Assembly: GCF_947503465.1 (NCBI RefSeq)
Contig: NZ_CANNDN010000003.1
Coordinates: 62,001-126,000, forward strand
Source of the DNA: an uncultured Tateyamaria sp.
GTDB taxonomy: Bacteria; Pseudomonadota; Alphaproteobacteria; Rhodobacterales; Rhodobacteraceae
Reading direction: 5' to 3'
Length of the DNA: 64,000 nucleotides
Of the stretch, positions 9,218-18,537 are shown in pieces; position 1 is the first letter of the stretch, and every line of letters starts with the position of its first letter. A program made the position numbers and the translations under genes. Below the pieces are notes generated by a model. The model had not been told where the DNA came from and did no database searches. It saw nothing but the letters and a program-made list of their open reading frames with translations.

Positions 9218-9672
9218 TTGATCTGGAAGATGCCTTCGATCTCGACTGCGACGCCCAGCGGCAAGGCGGCGGCCGACACCGCAGAGCGGCTGTGCCGCCC
9301 CGCGTCGCCCAACGCTTCGACAAGGAAGTCCGAGGCGCCGTTGATCACTTGGGGTTGGTTCGTGAAGTCAGCCGTCGAGTTCACAAAGCCCGTCAATTTG
9401 ATCACCCTTGCAAGGCGGTCGATGTCCCCGCCACAGGCGGCCTTGACCTGCGCGAGAAGACTGATGGCGCAGGTTTTGGCGGCTGCGGCCCCGTCCTCGA
9501 CCTCCATGTCCGCGCCCAGCTTGCCGGTGATCAGGCCATCCGGCCCGTTGGAAATCTGGCCCGAGACATAGACGATGTCGCCCACTTGCACGAAGGGCAC
9601 GTAGTTGGCGGCGGGGGCTGGGGCGTCGGGCAGGGTCACGCCAAGCTCGGACAGGCGGGCTTCGATGGACAT
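9214..9672 (-). CDS. RidA family protein (YjgF/YER057c/UK114)
   Basis: The 152-residue protein aligns with the longer, 150-residue RidA-like group (LPDAPAPAANYVPFVQVGDIVYVSGQ). RidA enzymes hydrolyse reactive enamine/imine intermediates made by PLP enzymes. The canonical Arg105 of RidA is not obvious in this variant group, so deaminase activity is uncertain. It is the first gene of a RidA-GDPD pair, with an AGGAGA ribosome site upstream of the ATG. Confidence 0.85.
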   Translation of the reverse strand: MSIEARLSELGVTLPDAPAPAANYVPFVQVGDIVYVSGQISNGPDGLITGKLGADMEVEDGAAAAKTCAISLLAQVKAACGGDIDRLARVIKLTGFVNSTADFTNQPQVINGASDFLVEALGDAGRHSRSAVSAAALPLGVAVEIEGIFQIK

Positions 9673-9738
9673 CGGGTTCTCCTTTGAACGGTTTGCGCGG
9701 ACGCTAGACCGCCCGCGCGCGCCTGAAAAGGGCCGATG

Positions 9739-11040
9739 TCAGGATTCGCGGAACGCGCGGTTGAAGTAGTCGGCAACCGGCTTGACCAGGTAGGCCAGCG
9801 GCGAGCGGTCGGCGGTACGAATGAACGCCTCGACCGGCATGCCGGGGACCAGGACCTGGCCCTCGTTCAGCTTGTCGATCTCACCGGGGTTCAGGACAAT
9901 TTCGGCCCGGTAGAAGCTGGCACCGATGTTTTCATCCTCGAACGCGTCGGCCGAGACTAGCGCCACCTCGCCCACCAATTCGGGTGTCGTGCGCTGATCC
10001 AACGCCGAAAACCGCAGGTTCACCGACTGCCCTGTCACGATCTGGTCGATATGGATCGGATCGACGCGCGCGGCGATCACAAGGGGGCGGTCCTGCGGGA
10101 TCAGGAACAGCACCGGATCGGCGGCGCGCACGACCGAGCGCATGGTCTGGACCCGCATGTTGTAAACGATGCCCGACACGGGGGCGCGGATTTCCATCCG
10201 TTCGATATCTGTTAGCAGGGCCTGGCGCTGTTCGATCAATTCCAGTTCGCGCGTCCGCAGGTCGCGCAAGCGCGTGATCGCCTCTTCGCGCCGCCCCGAG
10301 GTGAGGCGGAGCACCTCGATTTCAATTTCGGTGATGCGCTGTTGGGACTGGGCCTTGGACGCGGCAAGTTCGCCGATCTGCCCATCCAGCGAGGCCTGTT
10401 GCCGTTGCAGGGCCAGCACGCCCGAGGCGGGCACAAGGCCCCTTTCAAACAGGCTTTCCTGAGCTTCAAGCTCCTGTTCGATCAATTCAAGCTGGCGCGC
10501 CATTGAGCGTTCCTGCGCCTCGATCCCCTTGATCTGGTTGCGCGTTTGCGCGGCGCGTTCGGCCAATTGTTCGGCCTGGCTGGCGATGGATTCGCGCCGG
10601 GCGTGGAACAGGTTTTCCTGACCCGTGATCAGTTCCCGCACATCCGGCCACGTGTCGGCCACGGCCAGAAGCGCGGGGTCAAAGGTGATCTCTTCCTTTT
10701 CGTCCCGTTCGGCCTCGAGCCTGCCGCGCCGGGCCATGAACTCGTAAAGCTGCCCTTCGACGATGGCGAGGCTGGACTGCATCTGTTTGACATCCAGCTG
10801 GATCAGCAGGTCGCCTGCCTGCACGCTGTCGCCCTCCTTCACCTCGATCTTGGAAACGATGCCCCCTGTCGAGTGCTGGACGATCTGCCGGTTCTGGTCG
10901 ACCTCGATCCGGCCCGAGGCGATCACGGCGCCGGAGATTTCCGTCAGGGTGGCCCAGGCGACAAGCCCCCCCAGAAGGCCAAAAAGCCCAAAGAAGCCAA
11001 GGACAAGCGGCGTTTTTGCGGACCAGCGTTTGTCGCTCAT
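9739..11040 (-). CDS. Type I secretion periplasmic adaptor (HlyD/PrsE family)
   Basis: The 433-residue membrane fusion protein has a single N-terminal helix (residues about 10-32) and a lipoyl-like half (GRIEVDQNRQIVQHSTGGIVSKI). Long coiled-coil arms run from about 90 to 260. A C-terminal beta-barrel contains PVSGIVYNMRVQT, and the end reads PLAYLVKPV. These are features of HlyD-family adaptors that join an inner-membrane ABC exporter to TolC. It overlaps the ABC transporter gene by ATGA. Neither an RTX substrate nor a TolC gene is next to it, so the cargo is unknown. Confidence 0.92.
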   Translation of the reverse strand: MSDKRWSAKTPLVLGFFGLFGLLGGLVAWATLTEISGAVIASGRIEVDQNRQIVQHSTGGIVSKIEVKEGDSVQAGDLLIQLDVKQMQSSLAIVEGQLYEFMARRGRLEAERDEKEEITFDPALLAVADTWPDVRELITGQENLFHARRESIASQAEQLAERAAQTRNQIKGIEAQERSMARQLELIEQELEAQESLFERGLVPASGVLALQRQQASLDGQIGELAASKAQSQQRITEIEIEVLRLTSGRREEAITRLRDLRTRELELIEQRQALLTDIERMEIRAPVSGIVYNMRVQTMRSVVRAADPVLFLIPQDRPLVIAARVDPIHIDQIVTGQSVNLRFSALDQRTTPELVGEVALVSADAFEDENIGASFYRAEIVLNPGEIDKLNEGQVLVPGMPVEAFIRTADRSPLAYLVKPVADYFNRAFRES

Positions 11041-12779
11041 GTCACACCTCCTGCGTTGGCGGGGGCCCGTTGGATCTGTTCGTGGTTCTTGACCATGGAT
11101 TTCAGCACCTCATCCTTGGGTCCGAACGCCGTGCGTGCGCCGCCATCAATGACCAGCAGCAGGTCGCATTCCTGGATGGCGGCGGGCCGGTGCGCCATGA
11201 TGATGACCGACCGGCCATCGGCCTTGGCGCTGCGAATGGCCTGGTTCAGCGCCTGCGTGCCTTCGTTGTCGAGGTTCGAGTTCGGTTCATCCAGCACCAG
11301 GATAACCGGATCGTCGTAAAGCGCGCGGGCAAGGCCGATGCGCTGGACCTGGCCCCCGGAGAGGCGTTGTTGCCCGGCGGTGATCCGGGTGTCGTAGCCG
11401 TCGGGCAATTCGAGGATCATCTTGTGGGCGTCGGCCTTTTGCGCGGCCGCCACGACCTTTTGATCATCCGGTGCCATCGACAGGCGAGCGATGTTTTCAG
11501 CGATCGTGCCGTCAAACAACTGCACACGTTGCGGCAGGTATCCGATGTGCTGGCCCAGCACATCCGCGGCGTATTGGTCCAATGCCGCCGAATCCAGGCG
11601 GATGGACCCGCCCGCAGGTCGCCAGACCCCGGTCAGGCATCGCGCCAGCGTGGACTTGCCCGCCCCCGAGGGGCCGATCACACCCATTGCATGGCCCGGC
11701 GGAAGATCGAAATTGAGGCTGCGCAACGCGGCCGCCTTTTCCCCCGGCGGCACGACCGTCAGGCTCTTGGCGACAAGCCGGGCCTTTGGTTTGGGCAGTT
11801 CGGTGCGCGTGGTGTCCGGGGCGACGGCACCCAGCAGATCCGCCAGCGCCGACCACCCCTTACTCGCCCGCTGCGCGACGGGCCATTGCGTCAGCATCAG
11901 TTCGACGGGCGCCAGCGCGCGGCCCAAAAGGATCGATCCCGCGATCATCGCGCCCGGTGTCATCTGGTTCTGAAGAACAAGGTAGGCGCCGACGCCCAGC
12001 ATCGCGCTTTGCAAAAACAGGCGGAGCGTCTTGGTCAGCGACGTAAACCCGCCACCCACATCCGTTGCCTTGATCTGTTCATCAAGTGCCGTGCCGCGTG
12101 CCCGCTGCCAGCGATCAAAAGCTGCGCCGCGCATCCCCATGGCCTGCACCATCTCGGCCTCGATCCGCAATTGATCGGACATGGACGCCGCCACCTGACC
12201 GGCCTGACCGGCGCGCTGTTGCGGCAGACGCGACAACAGCTGGTTGGCCAGAGCAATCAGGATCAGCGTGCCGCCGCCAACCAGCGCCAGCACACCCAAC
12301 CACGGGTGAAATATGAAGATCGCGGCTATAAAGATCGGCGTCCACGGCAGGTCGAAAAACGCCATCAGCACAGGCGAGGTCATGAACCTTTGGACGGCCT
12401 CAAGGTCGGCCAGACCGGTTTGTGTTTTCAGATCGGGCGCCACGGCCGATTTGCGCACCACCGCATCGAACACCCGGCGGTCGAGTTCGGACTGGAACCG
12501 GGCCCCGACGCGCGCCATGATCCGGCCCCGCGTAAAGTCGAGAATGCCCATGATGCCGTAAAGAAAGACCACCAGCAGCGACAGGGCGATCAGCGTCTCT
12601 TCGCTGCGGCTGCCCAAAACGCGGTCATAGACCTGAAGCATGTACATCGGCCCGGTCAGCATCAGCAGATTCGCAAACAGGCTGAACAGGCCCACGGCCC
12701 AATACAGTCCCCGGCTGTGACGGCGCACGGCACGCAGTTCGGCCAATCCGCGCTGTGTGAGTTCGTTTTGCATCGGCAT
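11037..12779 (-). CDS. Type I secretion ABC permease/ATPase (PrtD family)
   Basis: The 580-residue exporter has an N-terminal six-helix transmembrane domain (YDRVLGSRSEETLIALSLL is the PrtD-family loop) and a C-terminal nucleotide-binding domain. Walker A is GPSGAGKST, the Q-loop LPQRVQLF, the signature LSGGQ, Walker B ILVLDEP and the switch AHRP. There is no C39 peptidase domain, which separates it from bacteriocin exporters. ATG 12779 was chosen; an in-frame GTG at 12851 would add 24 residues. It drives export together with the adaptor encoded immediately downstream. Confidence 0.92.
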   Translation of the reverse strand: MPMQNELTQRGLAELRAVRRHSRGLYWAVGLFSLFANLLMLTGPMYMLQVYDRVLGSRSEETLIALSLLVVFLYGIMGILDFTRGRIMARVGARFQSELDRRVFDAVVRKSAVAPDLKTQTGLADLEAVQRFMTSPVLMAFFDLPWTPIFIAAIFIFHPWLGVLALVGGGTLILIALANQLLSRLPQQRAGQAGQVAASMSDQLRIEAEMVQAMGMRGAAFDRWQRARGTALDEQIKATDVGGGFTSLTKTLRLFLQSAMLGVGAYLVLQNQMTPGAMIAGSILLGRALAPVELMLTQWPVAQRASKGWSALADLLGAVAPDTTRTELPKPKARLVAKSLTVVPPGEKAAALRSLNFDLPPGHAMGVIGPSGAGKSTLARCLTGVWRPAGGSIRLDSAALDQYAADVLGQHIGYLPQRVQLFDGTIAENIARLSMAPDDQKVVAAAQKADAHKMILELPDGYDTRITAGQQRLSGGQVQRIGLARALYDDPVILVLDEPNSNLDNEGTQALNQAIRSAKADGRSVIIMAHRPAAIQECDLLLVIDGGARTAFGPKDEVLKSMVKNHEQIQRAPANAGGVT

Positions 12780-12936
12780 GACTTCGCTTGTTTTCTGCTC
12801 AGTTTGTGTTTTTCCCACGATGGCGTATTTTGCCTGTCGCGCAAGTGCCACATGTACAAGGTTCCACCTGCGGCGCTATGGGCATTTAGAATTACCGCAT
12901 TAATTACGTACCAAGAATATCCAGTGGGGATTTGCA

Positions 12937-13698
12937 TTGTCTCTTTTTTGTCGCGTTCGGCGCGCTGTCGTTCTTTTGTTTGCCGTCGGATCGGTTGCCG
13001 CATGTGCTGCGTCGGGCCCGGCAGGTGTGCAGCCTGATGGCATAAATGACCCCTACGAGACGCAGAACCGTCGCGTGCATGCCTTCAACCGGGGGCTGGA
13101 CCGCGCGATCGTGCGGCCGGCGGCCATCGGCTACTCCAGCGTGCTGCCGGACGAGATCGAGGACAGCGTCGGCAACTTTGCCCGCAATCTGGGCGAACCG
13201 TCCGTGGTGGTGAACAGCCTGTTGCAGGGCGATCTGCAAGGTGCAGGCATTTCCACCGTGCGCTTTGTCACCAATTCGGTGCTGGGCATCTTTGGCCTGT
13301 TTGACGTCGCCACCGATTTCCGGCTGCCGCAGCACGACACCGACTTTGGCGAGACATTGTTTGTTTGGGGCGTGGGTGAAGGTGCGTATCTGGAGTTGCC
13401 CGTTCTGGGCCCGTCGACATCCCGCAGGGCCACAGGGATGGTGGTGGACCTGTTCACCAATCCGCTCAGCTATGTGGTGGACAGTCCCGAGCGGTATTAC
13501 GGCACCGTCGCGGCGGCGGCTTCCGGCCTATCGCGCCGCGGGCGGTTTTCCGACACTGTCGATTCCATCCTATATGAAAGCGCCGACAGCTATGCACAGG
13601 CGCGCCTGATCTGGTTGCAGAACCGCCGCTTCGAGTTGGGTGACACAGGTGCAGCCGCTGACATTGACCCGTTTGCCTTGGATACCGAGGGGTTCTGA
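12937..13698 (+). CDS. mlaA: MlaA/VacJ family outer-membrane lipoprotein
   Basis: The 253-residue protein has a lipoprotein signal ending in VAAC (Cys about 22). The MlaA hallmark NDPYETQNRRVHAFNRGLD follows, then GDFLxx-type segments with LGIFGLFDVATDF and FGETLFVWGVG. MlaA extracts phospholipid from the outer leaflet of the outer membrane and hands it to MlaC. The start appears to be TTG (12937), preceded by GGGGA at 7 bases; no in-frame ATG is available before the signal peptide. The gene is followed after two bases by the mlaC-like gene, so the two are co-transcribed. It diverges from the secretion genes. Confidence 0.92.
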   Translation: MSLFCRVRRAVVLLFAVGSVAACAASGPAGVQPDGINDPYETQNRRVHAFNRGLDRAIVRPAAIGYSSVLPDEIEDSVGNFARNLGEPSVVVNSLLQGDLQGAGISTVRFVTNSVLGIFGLFDVATDFRLPQHDTDFGETLFVWGVGEGAYLELPVLGPSTSRRATGMVVDLFTNPLSYVVDSPERYYGTVAAAASGLSRRGRFSDTVDSILYESADSYAQARLIWLQNRRFELGDTGAAADIDPFALDTEGF

Positions 13699-13700
13699 TC

Positions 13701-14294
13701 ATGACCATGTACCGCCGCCATTTCATCGCCGCAGCAAGTGCCGCCGCCATGCTGCCCGCCCTGCCCGCCTTTGCGCTGGACGAAGCGGGGGCCGAGCGGC
13801 TGATCAATGCGCTTGTGGGTGACATCAACGGCGTCATCGCTTCGGGCAGGAGCGAAAGCGCGATGTTCCGCGATTTCGAGCGTATCTTTGCCCGCTACAG
13901 CGACACGTCCTATATCGCGGCCTACGCGATGGGAGTTGACGGGCGACGTGCCAGCAACGCGCAGAAGCGTGCGTTTTCCGATGCGTTCCAGGGCTACATC
14001 GCCCGGAAATATGGCCGCCGGTTCCGCGAGTTCATCGGTGGGCGGCTTGAGGTCAAGGGCGTGCGCAAGGTCAAGAACTGGTTCGAAGTGGAAACCACGG
14101 CCTTCCTGCGGGGCGAGTCGCCCTTTGCCGTGACCTTCCATGTGTCCAACCGGTCGGGGCGCGATCTGTTCTTCAACATGTTCATCGAAGGTGTGAACCT
14201 GCTGCTGACCGAACGGACAGAGATCGGCGCGCTGATCGACCGCAATGGCGGCGACATCGACACGATGATTTCGCAACTGCGCGGTCTGGGCTGA
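13701..14294 (+). CDS. MlaC-like periplasmic phospholipid-binding protein
   Basis: The 197-residue protein has a cleavable signal peptide with an RRHF motif (Tat-like look) and AFA-L cleavage near residue 23. The body matches the Tol-Pal/Ttg2D-MlaC family: FRDFERIFARYSD, QKRAFSDAFQGYIARKYGRRF and DRNGGDIDTMI. MlaC shuttles phospholipids across the periplasm between the MlaA lipoprotein and the MlaFEDB complex. The MlaFEDB genes are not in this window. It lies two bases behind mlaA. Confidence 0.9.
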   Translation: MTMYRRHFIAAASAAAMLPALPAFALDEAGAERLINALVGDINGVIASGRSESAMFRDFERIFARYSDTSYIAAYAMGVDGRRASNAQKRAFSDAFQGYIARKYGRRFREFIGGRLEVKGVRKVKNWFEVETTAFLRGESPFAVTFHVSNRSGRDLFFNMFIEGVNLLLTERTEIGALIDRNGGDIDTMISQLRGLG

Positions 14295-14299
14295 GCGCC

Positions 14300-16477
14300 C
14301 TAGCGGCTTTCCCCGGGGATGCGGTCATTCGGACGGGTCGGGCCGCTGCCGCCGCCCAGGATGTCCCGCACCAGCATTTCAATCAGCCCTTCGGTCGTGC
14401 GGGGAATGTCGCGCTGTTGCGATGGTGCCGGATCAGGCCGTGATGCGCCCACAGGCGCCTGCATGGGAAGCGGACGCGCCGGGACGCCCTCGTGCACCCG
14501 GATCATGGTTTCGCGCCAGATCTCGGCCGGCAGCCCGCCGCCGGTCACGCCTGTCAGGGGCGTGTTGTCATCATAACCCATCCACACCCCGGCCACGTAA
14601 TCCGCGGTAAACCCCACAAACCACGCGTCCCGCGCGGCTTGTGTCGTGCCGGTCTTGCCCGCGATTTCACGCCCTTCGAACTGCGCCCGGGCGCCGGTCC
14701 CCTGGCTGACAACCTGTTCCATCATCCAGATCAGCTGGGCGGCGGCCTCGTCCCGGATCACCCGTTCGCCAATGCCGCCACCGGTGCCCATCAGCGGTTC
14801 GCTGTCGCCTTGCAGACGCAGGTCAACAAGGCCATAGGGCGTCACCGACGAGCCACCGTTCAGGATGCCGGCATAGGCCCCGGTCATGTCCAGGAGCGTG
14901 CTTTCGGATGCACCCAGCGCCAGCGCCGGCCCGTCGGCCATTTCGTTGTCGATGCCAAAGTCGGTGGCCACGCGGCGCACCAGTTCGCGCCCCACGCTTT
15001 CGGACACTTTGACCGCCGGGATGTTCAGCGACTGGGCCAGCGCCTGCGTCAGCGTCACCCGGCCCGAATAGGTGTTGGTGTAATTGCGCGGTGACCACGG
15101 CCCAGACCCGGGGATGTCGATCGTCATCGGTGCGTCCTCGACCGTGTCGAGCGGGGAATAGCCCAGTTCCAGTGCTGCCGCGTAGACAAAGGGTTTAAAG
15201 GCCGAGCCGGTTTGCCGTTCCGCCTGGATCGCGCGGTTGAACACGCCGGCGACGCGCGTTTCGCGCCCACCCACCATGGCCCGGACAGCGCCATCCGCGC
15301 TCATCACCACGATGGCGGCCTGCGCCTTGGACCCTTCGCGCACCTTGGTTTCGAACACCTGTTGCAGTGCCTCTTCGGCCGCGCGTTGCAGGCGCTGGTC
15401 CAGCGTGGTGCGGATGATCACGTCTTCGGTTGTGTTGCGGGTGAAAAACTCGGGGCCGGTCGACATGACCCAATCGGCAAAGTAGCCGCCCGCCTTGCGC
15501 CGGGCCGCGGGGGACAGGGTTGCCGGGTCTTGCTGCCACTGGGCCACTTCGGCGCTGGACAGGAATCCCTGTTCGCCCATCAGGCGCAGGACGGTCGCCG
15601 CGCGATCCTGCGAACGTTGCAGATCGGATGTCGGCGCCAGCCGGGACGGCGCGGTCAACAGCCCAGCGATCATCGCGCCTTCGGCCGGGGTCAGCGTCGC
15701 GGCAGGCTTGCCGAAATAGCGCTGTGCCGCCGCCTCGGCCCCGTAGGCGCCTGCGCCCATATAGGCCCGGTTCAGGTAGATCGAAAGGATTTCGTCCTTG
15801 GAATACTTGGCCTCCATCGCCATGGCATAGATGGCTTCCTTGGCCTTGCGCTGCAGCGAGCCACGGCGGCAGTCCGCGACATAGGCGGCTTCGGACTCCC
15901 AGTCCCGCGGATCGTATTCGACGCCAAGGCACAGCAGCTTGGCGGTCTGCTGCGTGATGGTCGAGCCGCCATGCCCCTGCAACGGTCCGCGCCCTTCGCG
16001 CATGTTGATGCGCACCGCACTGGCGACGCCACGCGGGCTGACGCCGAAATGCCGGTAGAACCGTTTGTCTTCGGTGGCGATCACGGCGTTCTTGAGGCCG
16101 GGGGACACGGTCCCCGCCATCACGGCACCGCCAAACTGGTCCCCGCGCCAGGCAAAGCGGGCGCCTTCGCGGTCCAGCAATGTGACCGAACCCCGGGCCC
16201 GCCCGTCGAGCAATTCGTTCACATCGGGCAGGGTTGTCCAGAAATAGCCGACCGCCAGCGCAATGGCCGCCGTCACCGTCAGGCCGACGCGCCAGGTGAT
16301 CCACCAGACCAGCCGCACCACCCAGCGGACCAGGCGCACGAATATGTTGCGCGACGGCTTTTTCGCCGGAGCCTTGCGGCGTTTGACGGTCTTTTTGCGC
16401 GTGGCGGGCCTGGCCGCCTTCTTCGGGTAGCGACGATCGGCCACCAAGGGGCGCTTGCCCTTTCTTGAATCACTCAT
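14300..16477 (-). CDS. Class A penicillin-binding protein (PBP1A family)
   Basis: The 725-residue bifunctional peptidoglycan synthase has a very basic cytosolic N-terminus (about 45 residues rich in K/R) and one membrane helix. The glycosyltransferase domain shows ATEDKRFYRHFG and GGSTITQQTAK. The transpeptidase domain has GSAFKP (SxxK), SLN and KTGTT motifs. It polymerises and crosslinks peptidoglycan on the periplasmic side. It is shorter than E. coli PBP1a because it lacks a large insertion. It is convergent with the mlaC gene, only five bases apart. Confidence 0.95.
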   Translation of the reverse strand: MSDSRKGKRPLVADRRYPKKAARPATRKKTVKRRKAPAKKPSRNIFVRLVRWVVRLVWWITWRVGLTVTAAIALAVGYFWTTLPDVNELLDGRARGSVTLLDREGARFAWRGDQFGGAVMAGTVSPGLKNAVIATEDKRFYRHFGVSPRGVASAVRINMREGRGPLQGHGGSTITQQTAKLLCLGVEYDPRDWESEAAYVADCRRGSLQRKAKEAIYAMAMEAKYSKDEILSIYLNRAYMGAGAYGAEAAAQRYFGKPAATLTPAEGAMIAGLLTAPSRLAPTSDLQRSQDRAATVLRLMGEQGFLSSAEVAQWQQDPATLSPAARRKAGGYFADWVMSTGPEFFTRNTTEDVIIRTTLDQRLQRAAEEALQQVFETKVREGSKAQAAIVVMSADGAVRAMVGGRETRVAGVFNRAIQAERQTGSAFKPFVYAAALELGYSPLDTVEDAPMTIDIPGSGPWSPRNYTNTYSGRVTLTQALAQSLNIPAVKVSESVGRELVRRVATDFGIDNEMADGPALALGASESTLLDMTGAYAGILNGGSSVTPYGLVDLRLQGDSEPLMGTGGGIGERVIRDEAAAQLIWMMEQVVSQGTGARAQFEGREIAGKTGTTQAARDAWFVGFTADYVAGVWMGYDDNTPLTGVTGGGLPAEIWRETMIRVHEGVPARPLPMQAPVGASRPDPAPSQQRDIPRTTEGLIEMLVRDILGGGSGPTRPNDRIPGESR

Positions 16478-16525
16478 TGTCGACCCCTGCCCGGCCTTTT
16501 GTTTGCGCCAGCTTATCCGGTTTGA

Positions 16526-17068
<543 letters not shown>

Positions 17069-17096
17069 GCGCTCCAACCTAGGGAAAAACGGAACA

Positions 17097-18407
17097 ATGA
17101 AACTCACGAAATCTCTTGTTGTTGGTGCAGGCCTGACAGCCTTGCCGACGCTGGCATTGGCGCAAGACGCCGCCCCGGGCTTTGACGAGATCGGCCCCTA
17201 CATCATGACCACGCTGCTGTTCCTTGTGGGCGGCTTTCTGGTGTTCTGGATGGCCGCCGGCTTTGCCATGCTGGAAGCGGGCCTGGTGCGGTCCAAGAAC
17301 GTGGCGATGCAGTTGACCAAAAACATCGCGCTCTTTTCCATCGCGGCGATCATGTACTGGCTGGTTGGCTTCAACCTCATGTATCCGGGCGAATTCAACG
17401 GCTACTTCGCCCCGAACTTTGTCCCCACCGTGCTTGAGCCGGTAGGTCTGGCCGCTGCTGACGCGTCGCTGGATTATGCCTCTGTCGCGTCCGACTTCTT
17501 CTTCCAGTTGATGTTCGTGGCCGCGACCGCTTCCATCGTGTCCGGCGCGCTGGCGGAACGGATCAAGCTGTGGCCCTTCCTGATCTTTGTCGTCGTTCTG
17601 ACCGGCATCCTGTACCCGATTACCGGTTCGTGGAAATGGGGCGGTGGCTGGCTCGACACGTTGGGCTTTTCCGACTTTGCCGGCTCGACCATCGTGCACT
17701 CGGTCGGTGGCTGGGCCGCGTTGGCTGGTGCCATCGTGCTGGGTCCGCGGATTGGCAAGTACAAGGATGGCCGGACCGTGCCGATGCCCGGTTCGAACCT
17801 GGCCCTTGCAACACTGGGTACGTTCATCCTGTGGCTGGGTTGGTTCGGCTTCAACGGTGGGTCGCAGCTGGCGGCTGGTACCGTGGGCGACATCACAGAC
17901 GTGGGCCGCATCTTTGCCAACACCAACATGGCGGCCGCTGCGGGTGCCGTGACCGCGCTGATCCTGACCCAGATCCTGTACCGCAAGCCCGACCTCACCA
18001 TGGTGTTGAACGGCGCGCTGGCGGGCCTGGTGTCCATCACCGCCGAACCTCTGGCCCCGTCGCTGTTCGGTGCGCTGCTGGTCGGTGCCGTAGGTGGCGT
18101 GATCGTGGTCTTCACCGTGCCGCTGCTGGACAAGCTGAAGATCGACGACGTGGTTGGTGCGATCCCGGTTCACCTGTTCGCAGGCATCTGGGGCACGATT
18201 GCCGTGGCCTTCTCGGGTTCGGCCACCATCGGCGCGCAGATAACCGGCATCATCGCCTACGGCGTGTTCACCTTCGTCGCGTCGCTGATCCTGTGGTTCA
18301 TCCTCAAGGCCGTCATGGGTATCCGTGTCAGCGAGGAAGCAGAGATCACTGGTCTCGACATGTCGGAACTGGGCATGGAAGCCTATCCGGATTTCTCAAA
18401 AGGCTGA
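17097..18407 (+). CDS. amtB: Ammonium transporter
   Basis: The 436-residue protein starts at ATG 17097 (MKLTKSLVVGAG), giving a signal peptide with ALA-Q cleavage. Eleven membrane helices follow, starting with YIMTTLLFLVGGFLVFW. The twin-histidine pore is represented by IVHSVGGWAALAGA and VHLFAGIWGT, and the family signature GGWLDTLGFSDFAGS is intact. It conducts NH3/NH4+ as a trimer gated by GlnK. Co-transcribed with glnK and followed by an intrinsic terminator. Confidence 0.96.
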   Translation: MKLTKSLVVGAGLTALPTLALAQDAAPGFDEIGPYIMTTLLFLVGGFLVFWMAAGFAMLEAGLVRSKNVAMQLTKNIALFSIAAIMYWLVGFNLMYPGEFNGYFAPNFVPTVLEPVGLAAADASLDYASVASDFFFQLMFVAATASIVSGALAERIKLWPFLIFVVVLTGILYPITGSWKWGGGWLDTLGFSDFAGSTIVHSVGGWAALAGAIVLGPRIGKYKDGRTVPMPGSNLALATLGTFILWLGWFGFNGGSQLAAGTVGDITDVGRIFANTNMAAAAGAVTALILTQILYRKPDLTMVLNGALAGLVSITAEPLAPSLFGALLVGAVGGVIVVFTVPLLDKLKIDDVVGAIPVHLFAGIWGTIAVAFSGSATIGAQITGIIAYGVFTFVASLILWFILKAVMGIRVSEEAEITGLDMSELGMEAYPDFSKG

Positions 18408-18440
18408 GGTTCCTTCCCCTCAGACGAGAGAACCGACTGG

Positions 18441-18468
18441 CCGGGCGTTCGCGCCCGGTCTTTTTTTC
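18441..18468 (+). terminator. Intrinsic terminator of glnK-amtB
   Basis: The stem CCGGGCG / CGCCCGG with a TTCG tetraloop is followed by TCTTTTTTT. It lies 34 bases after the amtB stop. Confidence 0.93.
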
Positions 18469-18482
18469 GGGTCCCAACGACA

Positions 18483-18510
18483 AAAGCCCGGCGCTGGATG
18501 CGACCGGGCT
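18483..18510 (-). terminator. Intrinsic terminator of the aminotransferase gene
   Basis: On the minus strand AGCCCGG, a 12-base loop and CCGGGCTTTT form a stem with a short T-run, 28 bases beyond the aminotransferase stop. Together with the amtB terminator it insulates the two convergent units. Confidence 0.78.
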
Positions 18511-18537
18511 CTTGCATATTTGGAGAACAATGAAGGG

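Noticed and set aside
11016-13037. Very long open frame antisense to the type I secretion genes
   Set aside because: It mirrors the ABC transporter gene, whose motifs are complete; the antisense translation has no recognisable domains.
13466-14276. Minus-strand frames opposite mlaA/mlaC
   Set aside because: Shadows of two genes with clear families and signal peptides.
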